Of a stretch of 64,000 nt of DNA, positions 8,667-16,730 are shown one piece after another (positions within the stretch are counted from its first letter, which is position 1; the number at the start of each line of letters is the position of its first letter). The position numbers were made by a program, and so were the translations under genes. The notes below the pieces were generated by a model, which worked only from the letters and a program-made list of their open reading frames with translations, ran no database searches and was not told the origin of the DNA. The stretch is from BJGN01 sp041159865 (GTDB lineage Bacteria > Bacteroidota > Bacteroidia > Chitinophagales > Saprospiraceae), in assembly GCA_041159865.1 (NCBI GenBank), contig JBEAXK010000064.1:1-64000 (forward strand). The letters run 5' to 3'.

Positions 8667-10169
8667 ATGAATAAGATTTTCCTAGCTTTTTTGGGCATGT
8701 TATCCTTTTGGGGTTCGGTAAATGGTCAGGTAAAAAAGCCCAATATCATCATTATTAATTTAGATGATATAGGCTATGGGGATGTAAGTGCCTATAAAAA
8801 AGGAACCTTGAATACCCCAAATATTGATTTTTTGGCCAATAACGGGGTACGATTTAACAGGGGATACGCCACTTCGGCCACTTGTACGCCCAGCAGATAT
8901 GCCTTGTTAACAGGAATCTATCCCTGGAAAAATAGTCAGGCTAAAATATTACCTGGTGATGCTCCCTTGATCATTGATACCTCTATTACAACGCTACCAA
9001 AAGCATTAAAAAAAGCAAATTATAAATCGGCTGTAGTTGGGAAATGGCATTTAGGACTTGGAAATGGAAATATTGACTGGAATAAAAAGATAACCTTTTC
9101 TCCTTCCGATGTAGGTTTCGATTATTCTTTTATTATGGCCGCAACCACAGACAGGGTACCAACGGTTTATATTGAAAATAATAAAGTAGTGGGTTTAGAA
9201 GAAAATGACCCATTGTTTGTTAGTTATCAACAAAATTTTGAAAATGAGCCAACGGCTATTTCCCATCCTCAACTGATGACTAAAATGAGGTGGCATCATG
9301 GCCATAATCAAAGTGTTCATAATGGTATTCCAAGAATAGGATACATGAAAGGAGGTAAAAGTGCCCTTTGGGTGGATGAGGATATGTCTGACGTTTTTTT
9401 GGAAAAGGCTCTGGCTTTTATTCAAAATGCAAAATCGACGCAATCAGAAAATCCGTTTTTCTTATATTTTGCGCTTCATCAACCTCATGTTCCTAGGGTT
9501 CCCCACCAGCGTTTTGTAGGCAAATCGGGAATGGGTCCAAGGGGTGATGCCATTCTGGAGGCCGACTGGTGTGTAGGTGAATTAACTAGAAAATTAAAGG
9601 AATGGGGTGACCTGGAAAATACTTTAATTCTTTTCACCAGTGATAATGGCCCTGTTTTAAATGATGGTTATTTTGATGAGGCGGTCGAGAAATTAGGTAA
9701 CCATACGCCATTTGCCGATTTAAGAGGAGGAAAATATAGCCTTTACGAAGCAGGAACCAGAGTACCTTTTATCGCCTATTGGAAAGGAGTCATAAAACCT
9801 TCCGTTTCAAATGCGATGGTTTGTCAACTTGATTTTACTGCTTCGCTCGCTCATTTAGCCGGAGTATCTATACCATCTGGTGATGGGGAAAATCATTTGA
9901 ATGCTTTTTTAGGTAAAAATAAAAAGGGCCGCAGAGAGCTTGTTATTGAAGCATCGGGAAGATTAGCTTACAGATACGGCAATTTTGTCTACATTCCTCC
10001 TTCTAAGGGTAATCCAATCATTGAAACTGTCAAAATCGAAAATGGAAACGCACCTGAAGATCAATTATTTGATCTGAAAAAAGATATTGGGCAAAACCTA
10101 AATCTGGCAAAAAAAAGGGGAAATAAATTATCGTTTATGAAAGCCAGAATGGCAGCGTTTATAAAATAA
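8667..10169 (+). CDS. S1-family sulfatase (formylglycine type)
   Basis: Periplasmic sulfate-ester hydrolase. From ATG 8667 it is 500 aa with signal peptide MNKIFLAFLGMLSFWGSVNG. The metal-binding DD is at 33-34 and the maturation motif CTPSR at 73-77, where Cys73 should become formylglycine. GKWHLG (about 129-134) and SDNGPV (about 326-331) are further S1 motifs. A longer in-frame start at 8589 was rejected because it overlaps the DUF6807 gene by 50 bases and would bury the signal peptide. The downstream gap has a small hairpin (10175-10190) without a T-run. It probably removes sulfate from the ligand imported by the SusCD pair; no maturase gene lies in the window. Confidence 0.93.
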   Translation: MNKIFLAFLGMLSFWGSVNGQVKKPNIIIINLDDIGYGDVSAYKKGTLNTPNIDFLANNGVRFNRGYATSATCTPSRYALLTGIYPWKNSQAKILPGDAPLIIDTSITTLPKALKKANYKSAVVGKWHLGLGNGNIDWNKKITFSPSDVGFDYSFIMAATTDRVPTVYIENNKVVGLEENDPLFVSYQQNFENEPTAISHPQLMTKMRWHHGHNQSVHNGIPRIGYMKGGKSALWVDEDMSDVFLEKALAFIQNAKSTQSENPFFLYFALHQPHVPRVPHQRFVGKSGMGPRGDAILEADWCVGELTRKLKEWGDLENTLILFTSDNGPVLNDGYFDEAVEKLGNHTPFADLRGGKYSLYEAGTRVPFIAYWKGVIKPSVSNAMVCQLDFTASLAHLAGVSIPSGDGENHLNAFLGKNKKGRRELVIEASGRLAYRYGNFVYIPPSKGNPIIETVKIENGNAPEDQLFDLKKDIGQNLNLAKKRGNKLSFMKARMAAFIK

Positions 10170-10217
10170 AAGTTATACCAGTTTTGGTATTACAATTCCT
10201 AAAAATTAAGAATTAAA

Positions 10218-11033
10218 ATGACAGCAATAAAAAATAAAGTTTGTGTTATAACCGGTGGAGGTTCAGGAATTGGAAGAGCTTTAGCTATTGAATGTGTTCA
10301 GAGAGGTGCTAAAGTGGTGATTGGCGATATTGTTCCCGAAGAAATGGAGGAAACAGTTAAATTAGCAGGAGGTCAGGTAATACATTATTATTTGGATGTG
10401 AGTGTCTCGGCCTCCATAGAAGATTTTTATCAAAAAGTTATCTTTGATTTTCCTGATTCGCCTTTGATTCTAATAAATAATGCAGGCGTAAATCTGGCCT
10501 CTGGAAATTTTGCTGATACACCTCTGGACGATTTTGAATGGTTGATAAATATTAATCTTTGGGGGGTAATTAAAATGACCCATAAGTTTTTACCGCATCT
10601 CCAAAAGTTAAATGCTGGTCATATTGTGAATATCTCCAGCATGTTAGGTTATGCGGCCATGTTACGTTCTTCTGCTTATTGTACTTCTAAGTTTGCCGTA
10701 AAAGGATTTACAGATTGTCTGAAAGTAGAACTGATGAAAACCAATATAGGGGTTAGTTCCGTTCATCCTGGAGGAATTCGAACAAATATTATCCGAAAAT
10801 CAAAACTCTCAGATCATTTAGACAAGGAACAAACCTGGCAGTTATTGAACAAAATTGAAAAAAAATCACTTATAATGCCAGCAAAACAAGCTGCTGAAAT
10901 TATTATCGCGGGAATTGAAAAAAATAAATCGAGAATCCTGATTGGTAAAGATGCAAAATGGATTGACTGGCTGGTTCGGATTTTCCCGGATACCTACTTT
11001 AAGGTGATTGAAAACGTATTAAAAAAATTATAA
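10218..11033 (+). CDS. Short-chain dehydrogenase/reductase (SDR)
   Basis: Cytosolic NAD(P)-dependent dehydrogenase, 271 aa, classical SDR. The glycine-rich cofactor motif TGGGSGIG is at 12-19, NNAG near 90, and the catalytic triad Ser141, Tyr154 (YCTSK) and Lys158 is intact. It has no signal peptide. It lies 48 bases after the sulfatase and 12 bases before a saccharopine-dehydrogenase-like reductase, with which it probably forms a transcription unit. The C-terminal extension (LIGKDAKWIDWLVRIFP) with a hydrophobic, aromatic tail resembles SDRs that act on lipids or other hydrophobic substrates, so a role in the sulfated-ligand pathway is not assured. Confidence 0.9.
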   Translation: MTAIKNKVCVITGGGSGIGRALAIECVQRGAKVVIGDIVPEEMEETVKLAGGQVIHYYLDVSVSASIEDFYQKVIFDFPDSPLILINNAGVNLASGNFADTPLDDFEWLININLWGVIKMTHKFLPHLQKLNAGHIVNISSMLGYAAMLRSSAYCTSKFAVKGFTDCLKVELMKTNIGVSSVHPGGIRTNIIRKSKLSDHLDKEQTWQLLNKIEKKSLIMPAKQAAEIIIAGIEKNKSRILIGKDAKWIDWLVRIFPDTYFKVIENVLKKL

Positions 11034-11045
11034 AATCTTTGATTC

Positions 11046-12098
11046 ATGGGACTATTAATATACGGTGCAAATGGCTACACAGCCAAAATAATGATTGACG
11101 ACGCCGCTCATTTTGGCTTAAAACCAATTCTTGGTGGGCGTTCGGCAACCATCAAAAAACTGGCTGAAGAGAAAGGACTGGAATACCGTATTTTTGATCT
11201 ACAACATTCTTCTGAAACTGAAAAAGCCCTCCAGGGTATTACCGTTGTACTCCATTGTGCAGGTCCTTTTAGATTTACTGCTCTTCAAATGATGGAAGCC
11301 TGTCTTAATACAGGTACTCATTATCTGGATATTACGGGGGAAATTAATGTTTTTGAGCTTGGTGCAAGCCTCAATCAAAAGGCGATAGAAAAGGGGATCA
11401 TGTTGATGCCAGGAGTAGGATTTGATGTCGTTCCTACCGATTGTCTTGCTGCATTTTTAAAAAATCAGTTACCTGGTGCATCTTCTTTGAAATTAGCCTT
11501 TGCCGGACTTGGTGGAAGTATGTCTAAAGGGACAACATTGACGATGGTTGAAGGAATGGGAGAAGGAAGTAAAGTAAGAAAAAATGGTAAAATTGAATCC
11601 GTACCTCTCGGTTTCAAATCAATGGAATTAACCTACAATGGGAAAAATCTATTTTTTATGACTATTCCATGGGGAGATGTATCTACTGCTTTTCATACTA
11701 CAGGTATTCCAAATATAGAAACCTATACAACCGTTTCGAAAAAAAGATATAGTAAACTTGGCTGGATGAATGCTTTTGGATGGCTTTTAAAACTTGATTT
11801 TATAAAAGAATTTGCCCGCAAAAAAGTGAGACAAGGTCCTGCTGGTCCTACAGATGAGGTTCGGAAGAATTCAAGAACTTATATTTGGGGGGAAGTTATG
11901 GACACAGAGGGCAAAAAACTTCAGGCTTATTATACAACACCAAACGGCTATACGGTTACTTCTCACACAGGTTTACTAATAGCGAAAAAAGTACTTGAAG
12001 GTTCTTTTAAAACCGGATTTCATACCCCTGCAGGGTTATACGGCCAGGATTTAATTCAGGAAATACAGGATATTACGCCCTTTACGATTATTTCTTAG
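11046..12098 (+). CDS. Saccharopine-dehydrogenase-like NAD(P)-binding reductase
   Basis: Cytosolic reductase of the saccharopine dehydrogenase-like/trans-acting enoyl reductase group, 350 aa. The Rossmann motif IYGANGYTA begins at residue 5, followed by GGRS (31-34), HCAGPF (about 74-79) and YLDITGE (about 96-102), a pattern shared with SCCPDH-type proteins. It is 12 bases after the SDR gene and ends convergently with rpiB, 26 bases away, with no clear terminator. True saccharopine dehydrogenase is unlikely because members of this group usually act on lipid or polyketide-type substrates. The SDR neighbour supports a two-step redox conversion; the substrate is unknown. Confidence 0.82.
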   Translation: MGLLIYGANGYTAKIMIDDAAHFGLKPILGGRSATIKKLAEEKGLEYRIFDLQHSSETEKALQGITVVLHCAGPFRFTALQMMEACLNTGTHYLDITGEINVFELGASLNQKAIEKGIMLMPGVGFDVVPTDCLAAFLKNQLPGASSLKLAFAGLGGSMSKGTTLTMVEGMGEGSKVRKNGKIESVPLGFKSMELTYNGKNLFFMTIPWGDVSTAFHTTGIPNIETYTTVSKKRYSKLGWMNAFGWLLKLDFIKEFARKKVRQGPAGPTDEVRKNSRTYIWGEVMDTEGKKLQAYYTTPNGYTVTSHTGLLIAKKVLEGSFKTGFHTPAGLYGQDLIQEIQDITPFTIIS

Positions 12099-12124
12099 AA
12101 AATTAATTTGGAGTAGTTTCGCAT

Positions 12125-12556
12125 TTAGCAGGGTATTTTACCTACTCTCAAAGCGTGTCGACCTCCCTCAAAAGGAGTATCCAAAAAGGCACTGACTATT
12201 TCAACAGCTTGATTAGCTGATATATAACGTACGGGTAATGCAATCATATTGGCATTGTTATGAGAACGTGCCAGAGTAGCAATTTCTGCATTCCAGCAAA
12301 GGGCGGCTCGAATTCCTTTATGTTTATTGGCCGTCATTGCGACTCCGTTACCGCTACCGCAAAGAAGAATACCCAGACTGGCATTTCCTTTTTCAACTGC
12401 TTCCGCTGCAGGGTGTACAAAGTCAGGATAATCAACAGATGCCTCAGAATGAGTTCCAAAATCAAGGATATCCAATCCCCGCTCATTGAGCAGGGATTGG
12501 ATAACTGATTTTAATGGAAATCCCGCATGATCACAACCTAGGGAAATAGCCTTCAT
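12125..12556 (-). CDS. rpiB: Ribose-5-phosphate isomerase B
   Basis: Interconverts ribose 5-phosphate and ribulose 5-phosphate in the pentose phosphate pathway. At 143 aa it has the usual length. CDHAG at 8-12 is the phosphate/sugar-binding start, and the active-site cysteine is Cys66 in CGSGNGVAMTA. It begins 4 bases after the stop of the DUF2723 membrane protein and is probably translated from the same transcript; the pairing has no obvious metabolic meaning. Related enzymes include LacAB and allose-phosphate isomerase, but the CGSGNG pattern and lone-subunit arrangement fit RpiB. Confidence 0.93.
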   Translation of the reverse strand: MKAISLGCDHAGFPLKSVIQSLLNERGLDILDFGTHSEASVDYPDFVHPAAEAVEKGNASLGILLCGSGNGVAMTANKHKGIRAALCWNAEIATLARSHNNANMIALPVRYISANQAVEIVSAFLDTPFEGGRHALRVGKIPC

Positions 12557-12560
12557 AACA

Positions 12561-15500
12561 TTATTGTTGTAAGGGTTGCATTTGGTTGCCGTCAGTAGGT
12601 TTCACCTGGAAAGGAGCGAATGTATTCTGTAATTTCTTTAAGAATACCTCATCTTTATTGGAAGAAGCATCTTGAAGTAAAATATCTACGGTTCTTAAAG
12701 CCATGTCATAATCTTCTCTGTAACTACTATTTAGAACTTCAGGTTCTAAGCTGGTATAAAAAACAAGATCCTGTCGCATATTTTCAGCTAACCTTTCAAT
12801 AATAGGTTTTGCTTTTTTGTATTCATTGGCTCTTAAATATACATCAATCAGGAAGTGGGTGCGATAGTTGTAACGGAAGTTAAAATCAGGGAACTTTTTA
12901 AAATAGAGATCAACCAGTTCTAAAGCTCTCTTTTTATCTCCCTCGAAAAGCAATCCTAAAGCACCTCTCAAAATAACCAGCTGTAAACTTTGAATACTAG
13001 GTTCATAACTTTTATCTATAAAGGTAGGTTCTTTATCAAAATTACCCCAGCGGAATTTCTTAGTCACATTTTCATAGATTTTATTAGCATCGGCTTTTCC
13101 ACTTCCAATGATACCATAATTTGGATCTGTTGGATTTTTTGTTGGAACCAAACGAAGGCCAAGACCTTCTAACCTAAGGTAATCCTGAAGGCCAAAAAGT
13201 TTATCAGGTCTGTTGGTTACGGCAAAATAAATGGGTCTTTCCCAAATATTAGACCCAATGACGTCTAACATAGCTAAATCATCTTTCGTAATATAGTTAT
13301 CGCCACCTAAAAGTTGTAAAGGTATAACATCAACATAAGTTGTATCATCTTCTGTGACTGCGCCATATTTAATGGCATCTTTCTTGTTTACGGGTATAAA
13401 TGCATCTCTGGTAGGAACATAAGTTTCTGTTTTATTACCGTCTTGCGTGGTAAGTCCATTTTCCTGAGCCATGAAATTTAACACATCTTTCAAGGACATT
13501 GGATTTGAGGTAAGTCCCTCAGGATACATAATCTGATTTCGTTTGCTTCCACGATAATCATCTGCAGTCAAAGTTAGTTTTATGGGTGGAGAGTCATTTA
13601 CTTTACGCCTTAAGCCTTCAATATACCAATCGACGGCTATTAAACTTAAGTTTACTACTCGAACATCTCTTCTTATTCCTTCCACTTCCTGAGAATACCA
13701 AAGTGGATAGGTGTCGTTATCACCATAAGTAAAAATAATAGCATTTGGAGCACAGGATTCCAGAAAATTGCTCGCATAATCTCTTGAACCATAATGACCC
13801 ATTCTGCTATGGTCATCAAAATTTTGGGTTCCCATCAAGATAGGTGCAAACAGTACCATACTTGTAGCAACGGCCGCTGCAATGGAAGAGTTTAGCTTTA
13901 CGCGGGACATTAGAAACTGCATGGTTGCAAGAACACCTATGCCCATCCAGATACAAAAGGTGAAGAAAGAACCAACCAATACATAATCACGTTCTCGGGG
14001 TTCATTGGGTGGTTGATTGGAATAAACGATAATACCAATTCCTGTAATAATAAAGAATCCTAATAATCCAATAAAATCGTCTTTCCTTTTCCTAAAATGA
14101 AATATCATTCCGAGAACTCCAAATAAAAAGGGTAACATGAAATAGCGGTTTCTTGCGGGATCATTCTTCATGCTATCAGTTAGATTACTTTGAGATCCCA
14201 GCCTGGCTTCATCTATAAAAGGAATACCAGATAACCAGTTTCCGTCAGATTTATCCCAGGCATAATATCCTTGTTCTCCATTTTGGCGACCTGAAAAATT
14301 CCACATAAAGTAGCGCCAATACATCCAGTTAAGTTGATAATCTAGGAAAAAGCCAAAATTATCAGCACTATTTGGACGGCCAAAGGGCAAGGCAGCATTT
14401 GGATCTAATCCCATCCACTGTTTATAAATTGCTGGTCTTCCCATACTCCCATCATACATACGAGGGAATAACTTTTTACTTGCTTCTGGATAGATATAAG
14501 TCATTTTCTGGTCAACAACTTCATATCTGTCACCTACTCTTCCATAACGAGGTTCTGTTTTTACATCTATTGGATTAGCTTCAAAATTTGGACCACGGAA
14601 TAAGGCTCTTTCTCCATACTGTTCTCTATTCAAATAAGGAATCAGACGCATGGCATCTGATGGATCGTTCATATTGATAGGAGGATTGGCAACAGCTCTG
14701 GTGATAACCATTCCATAAGTTGATAAGGCAACAATAATTAATGAAATGGCTACCACTAAATTATGTAGCATGACATTATTTTTACTTTTTGCGTAACTCA
14801 AACCACCGTAAATAATGGTTGCAAGGAATATGAGTAACATTACAAGTCCACTATTGAACGGAAGCCCTAATGAATTAACAGCCAATAATTCAAACCATCC
14901 CCATATTGCAGGTATTCCAGAAATGATAAAGGATTGTAAAGCACCTACAAATACTAAGCCAATGACGGAAGCAAAGGTCATTCCCAGGAAGGTACTCTTT
15001 TTAGTCTTTTTGAAATAGTAAAATAATGAAATTGCTGGAAAGGTAAGAATACTTAAAAGGTGCACGCCAATGGACAATCCAGTCATATATATGGCTAATA
15101 TGAGGAGTTTATCGTGTTTTGGTTCATCAGGAAGACAATACCATTTAATGGTAATCCATAAAGTTAAAGCAGTGAAAAAAGTGGAAAGGGCATAAACTTC
15201 ACCCTCAACTGCAGAAAACCAAATGGATGTACTAAAAGCAGTTGCTAGGCCAGCTACTAAACCTGATCCTGCGAGCGCAATAATCTCAGAAGTATCAGGT
15301 TCTTCTTCCCTTCCTTTTAGAATTAACTTTCCTAAAAGCATGGTTATCCATGCTACAAACATGGCAGCAAAGGCTGAAGCCAGACTGGACATCAGGTTTA
15401 CAGCAAAAGCGATATTCTCCGGATTATCAGAAAGAATTTCAGCTACCCATGAAAATAGTCTTCCAGCCAATAAAAATACAGGAGCCCCAGGAGGGTGTAC

Positions 15501-15644
15501 AATTTGAAGTTTATAGGCTCCTAATATGAACTCTCCGCAATCCCAGAGACTTCCAGTTCTTTCAGCGGAAAAATAATACACAACAGAACTGATTAGTAAA
15601 ACTAACCAGCCAGTCGCATTTAAAACTTTTTTGTATAAGGACAT
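12561..15644 (-). CDS. DUF2723 (TMEM260-like) membrane glycosyltransferase
   Basis: Polytopic membrane protein of the DUF2723 family, about 1027 aa from ATG 15644; a longer start at 15692 adds 16 charged residues. The N-terminal half has about ten hydrophobic segments typical of GT-C enzymes. An early loop ERTGSLWDCGEFILGAYKLQ carries an acidic motif, followed by HPPGAPVFLL. The C-terminal roughly 450 residues are soluble, with helical repeats near the end. The human homologue TMEM260 is an O-mannosyltransferase for IPT domains, so protein O-glycosylation is a reasonable inference here, perhaps of exported surface proteins. rpiB follows directly. A 12-bp inverted repeat lies in the divergent promoter region upstream. 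Confidence 0.85.
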   Translation of the reverse strand: MSLYKKVLNATGWLVLLISSVVYYFSAERTGSLWDCGEFILGAYKLQIVHPPGAPVFLLAGRLFSWVAEILSDNPENIAFAVNLMSSLASAFAAMFVAWITMLLGKLILKGREEEPDTSEIIALAGSGLVAGLATAFSTSIWFSAVEGEVYALSTFFTALTLWITIKWYCLPDEPKHDKLLILAIYMTGLSIGVHLLSILTFPAISLFYYFKKTKKSTFLGMTFASVIGLVFVGALQSFIISGIPAIWGWFELLAVNSLGLPFNSGLVMLLIFLATIIYGGLSYAKSKNNVMLHNLVVAISLIIVALSTYGMVITRAVANPPINMNDPSDAMRLIPYLNREQYGERALFRGPNFEANPIDVKTEPRYGRVGDRYEVVDQKMTYIYPEASKKLFPRMYDGSMGRPAIYKQWMGLDPNAALPFGRPNSADNFGFFLDYQLNWMYWRYFMWNFSGRQNGEQGYYAWDKSDGNWLSGIPFIDEARLGSQSNLTDSMKNDPARNRYFMLPFLFGVLGMIFHFRKRKDDFIGLLGFFIITGIGIIVYSNQPPNEPRERDYVLVGSFFTFCIWMGIGVLATMQFLMSRVKLNSSIAAAVATSMVLFAPILMGTQNFDDHSRMGHYGSRDYASNFLESCAPNAIIFTYGDNDTYPLWYSQEVEGIRRDVRVVNLSLIAVDWYIEGLRRKVNDSPPIKLTLTADDYRGSKRNQIMYPEGLTSNPMSLKDVLNFMAQENGLTTQDGNKTETYVPTRDAFIPVNKKDAIKYGAVTEDDTTYVDVIPLQLLGGDNYITKDDLAMLDVIGSNIWERPIYFAVTNRPDKLFGLQDYLRLEGLGLRLVPTKNPTDPNYGIIGSGKADANKIYENVTKKFRWGNFDKEPTFIDKSYEPSIQSLQLVILRGALGLLFEGDKKRALELVDLYFKKFPDFNFRYNYRTHFLIDVYLRANEYKKAKPIIERLAENMRQDLVFYTSLEPEVLNSSYREDYDMALRTVDILLQDASSNKDEVFLKKLQNTFAPFQVKPTDGNQMQPLQQ

Positions 15645-15715
15645 CGGATGCTTTTTATTCTTTTTATGGTTAACAAAAAATTTAAACGCCAAAGTAACTG
15701 CGAATTTAGATAAAA

Positions 15716-15798
15716 TTTATGATTAATTTGTTCAATACAAGTGTCTCTTTAACCTAATGTCATGCCTATTTTAGTGGCTCAAAGGGATTAATCATAAA
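15716..15798. repeat. 12-bp perfect inverted repeat in divergent promoter region
   Basis: The arm TTTATGATTAAT at 15716-15727 and its exact complement ATTAATCATAAA at 15787-15798 are separated by 59 bases. They lie between the DUF2723 gene (-) and the DUF4834/rluA pair (+). The right arm sits just upstream of the TATATTTG element at 15818. Binding sites for a regulator that controls both directions are an inference. Confidence 0.5.
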
Positions 15799-15817
15799 AT
15801 CTTTGTACTTTTTTCCT

Positions 15818-15825
15818 TATATTTG
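15818..15825 (+). promoter_or_regulatory. Bacteroidota -7 promoter element TATATTTG
   Basis: Exact match to the Bacteroidota -7 consensus TAnnTTTG, 18 bases before the ATG of the DUF4834 gene. A TTTG at 15802-15805 is closer than the usual -33 spacing, so only the -7 box is strong. Confidence 0.5.
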
Positions 15826-15843
15826 TAATCTGAATTATAAGGG

Positions 15844-16014
15844 ATGTTCAAATTATTAATTACAGCAGGTCTAATCTATGTGGCGTACAAGTTTTTCTTC
15901 GCCAAATCCGTTCGCATTGAATCTTTTCAAAGTAACCCAAATGAAAAGGTATCCAATAGTGATAAAAATAAGAAAAAAGAAGGGGAATTTGTTGATTACG
16001 AAGAAGTAGAATGA
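15844..16014 (+). CDS. DUF4834-family small membrane protein
   Basis: A 56-residue protein. It begins MFKLLITAGLIYVAYKFFFA, one N-terminal transmembrane helix with few flanking charges, followed by a polar Lys/Glu-rich stretch, and ends GEFVDYEEVE. That acidic, tyrosine-containing tail (G-E-Y/F-V-D-Y-E-E) is what I recognise from DUF4834 proteins of Bacteroidota, where function is unknown. Its stop codon overlaps the start of the pseudouridine synthase gene (ATGA at 16011-16014), indicating translational coupling, and an exact TATATTTG element lies 18 bases upstream of its ATG. Coding status rests on the conserved tail, the overlap and the promoter. Confidence 0.78.
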   Translation: MFKLLITAGLIYVAYKFFFAKSVRIESFQSNPNEKVSNSDKNKKKEGEFVDYEEVE

Positions 16015-16730
16015 TTACAGAGAGACCGGAATTGCGTATTGGGGATAAGGTTATTTATAAGAATAATCAATTTATTGCTTTTAATAAACCAGTAGCTATG
16101 GCTACTCAACCTGATCAAACAGATGATGTTTCTTTGCTTAATCTGGCAGAAATATATACTCGGTCACCCTTGTTTCTCACCCATAGAATAGACAGACCAG
16201 CCAGCGGGGTTGTTTTATTTGCAAAAACTAAAAGAGCCCTTCAGGCTATCAATCAGCAATTCAAAGACAGAACGATTCGGAAAAAATATTTAGCTATCGT
16301 CGGTAATCCACCCCCTGAATCTACCGGAATTCTGCATAATCAGCTCATTAAAAATAGTAAAACCAATAAGACCAGTGCTGTTAAAGAGGAAAATGAAAAA
16401 GGGGTAACAGCTGAACTTCGTTACCAGGTTTTGGCGAAAAGTGAAAAATATGTTTTACTTGAAATCGATTTGATTACAGGAAGGCATCATCAGATAAGAG
16501 CTCAACTGGCTTCCATCGGTTCTCCCATTAAAGGGGATGTAAAATATGGATTTAAAAGAGGTAATAAGGACAGGTCTATTCAGCTACACGCCTGGAAACT
16601 ATCTTTTATTCATCCTGTGTCTAATGAAGAAGTCAGCGTTGAAGCTCCTCTTCCTTCTGATCCTTTATGGGATTATTTTAAACCCTTTTGCGAAAAACCA
16701 ATACTGCCTCCTACCCAGTCAAACGAGTGA
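16011..16730 (+). CDS. RluA-family pseudouridine synthase
   Basis: Converts uridine to pseudouridine in rRNA or tRNA. At 239 aa it is a compact RluA member without an S4 domain. The catalytic motif HRIDRPASG places the essential aspartate at residue 61 (family form HRLDxxTSG). KKYLAIV (about 91-97) and ITGRHHQIRAQLA are further family blocks. Its ATG overlaps the stop of the DUF4834 gene. Its last 58 bases overlap, on the opposite strand, the end of the next gene; because TQSNE at the C-terminus is non-conserved, the overlap costs little. Which RNA position it modifies cannot be read from sequence. Confidence 0.93.
   Translation: MITERPELRIGDKVIYKNNQFIAFNKPVAMATQPDQTDDVSLLNLAEIYTRSPLFLTHRIDRPASGVVLFAKTKRALQAINQQFKDRTIRKKYLAIVGNPPPESTGILHNQLIKNSKTNKTSAVKEENEKGVTAELRYQVLAKSEKYVLLEIDLITGRHHQIRAQLASIGSPIKGDVKYGFKRGNKDRSIQLHAWKLSFIHPVSNEEVSVEAPLPSDPLWDYFKPFCEKPILPPTQSNE

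Noticed and set aside
10175..10190. Terminator after the first sulfatase
   Set aside because: Only a 6-bp AT-rich stem (ATACCA/TGGTAT) and no T-run; kept as a weak hairpin only.
15223..15507. 94-residue open frame opposite the DUF2723 gene
   Set aside because: Lies wholly inside a long, well-supported gene on the other strand and has no motif or start signal; typical shadow frame.
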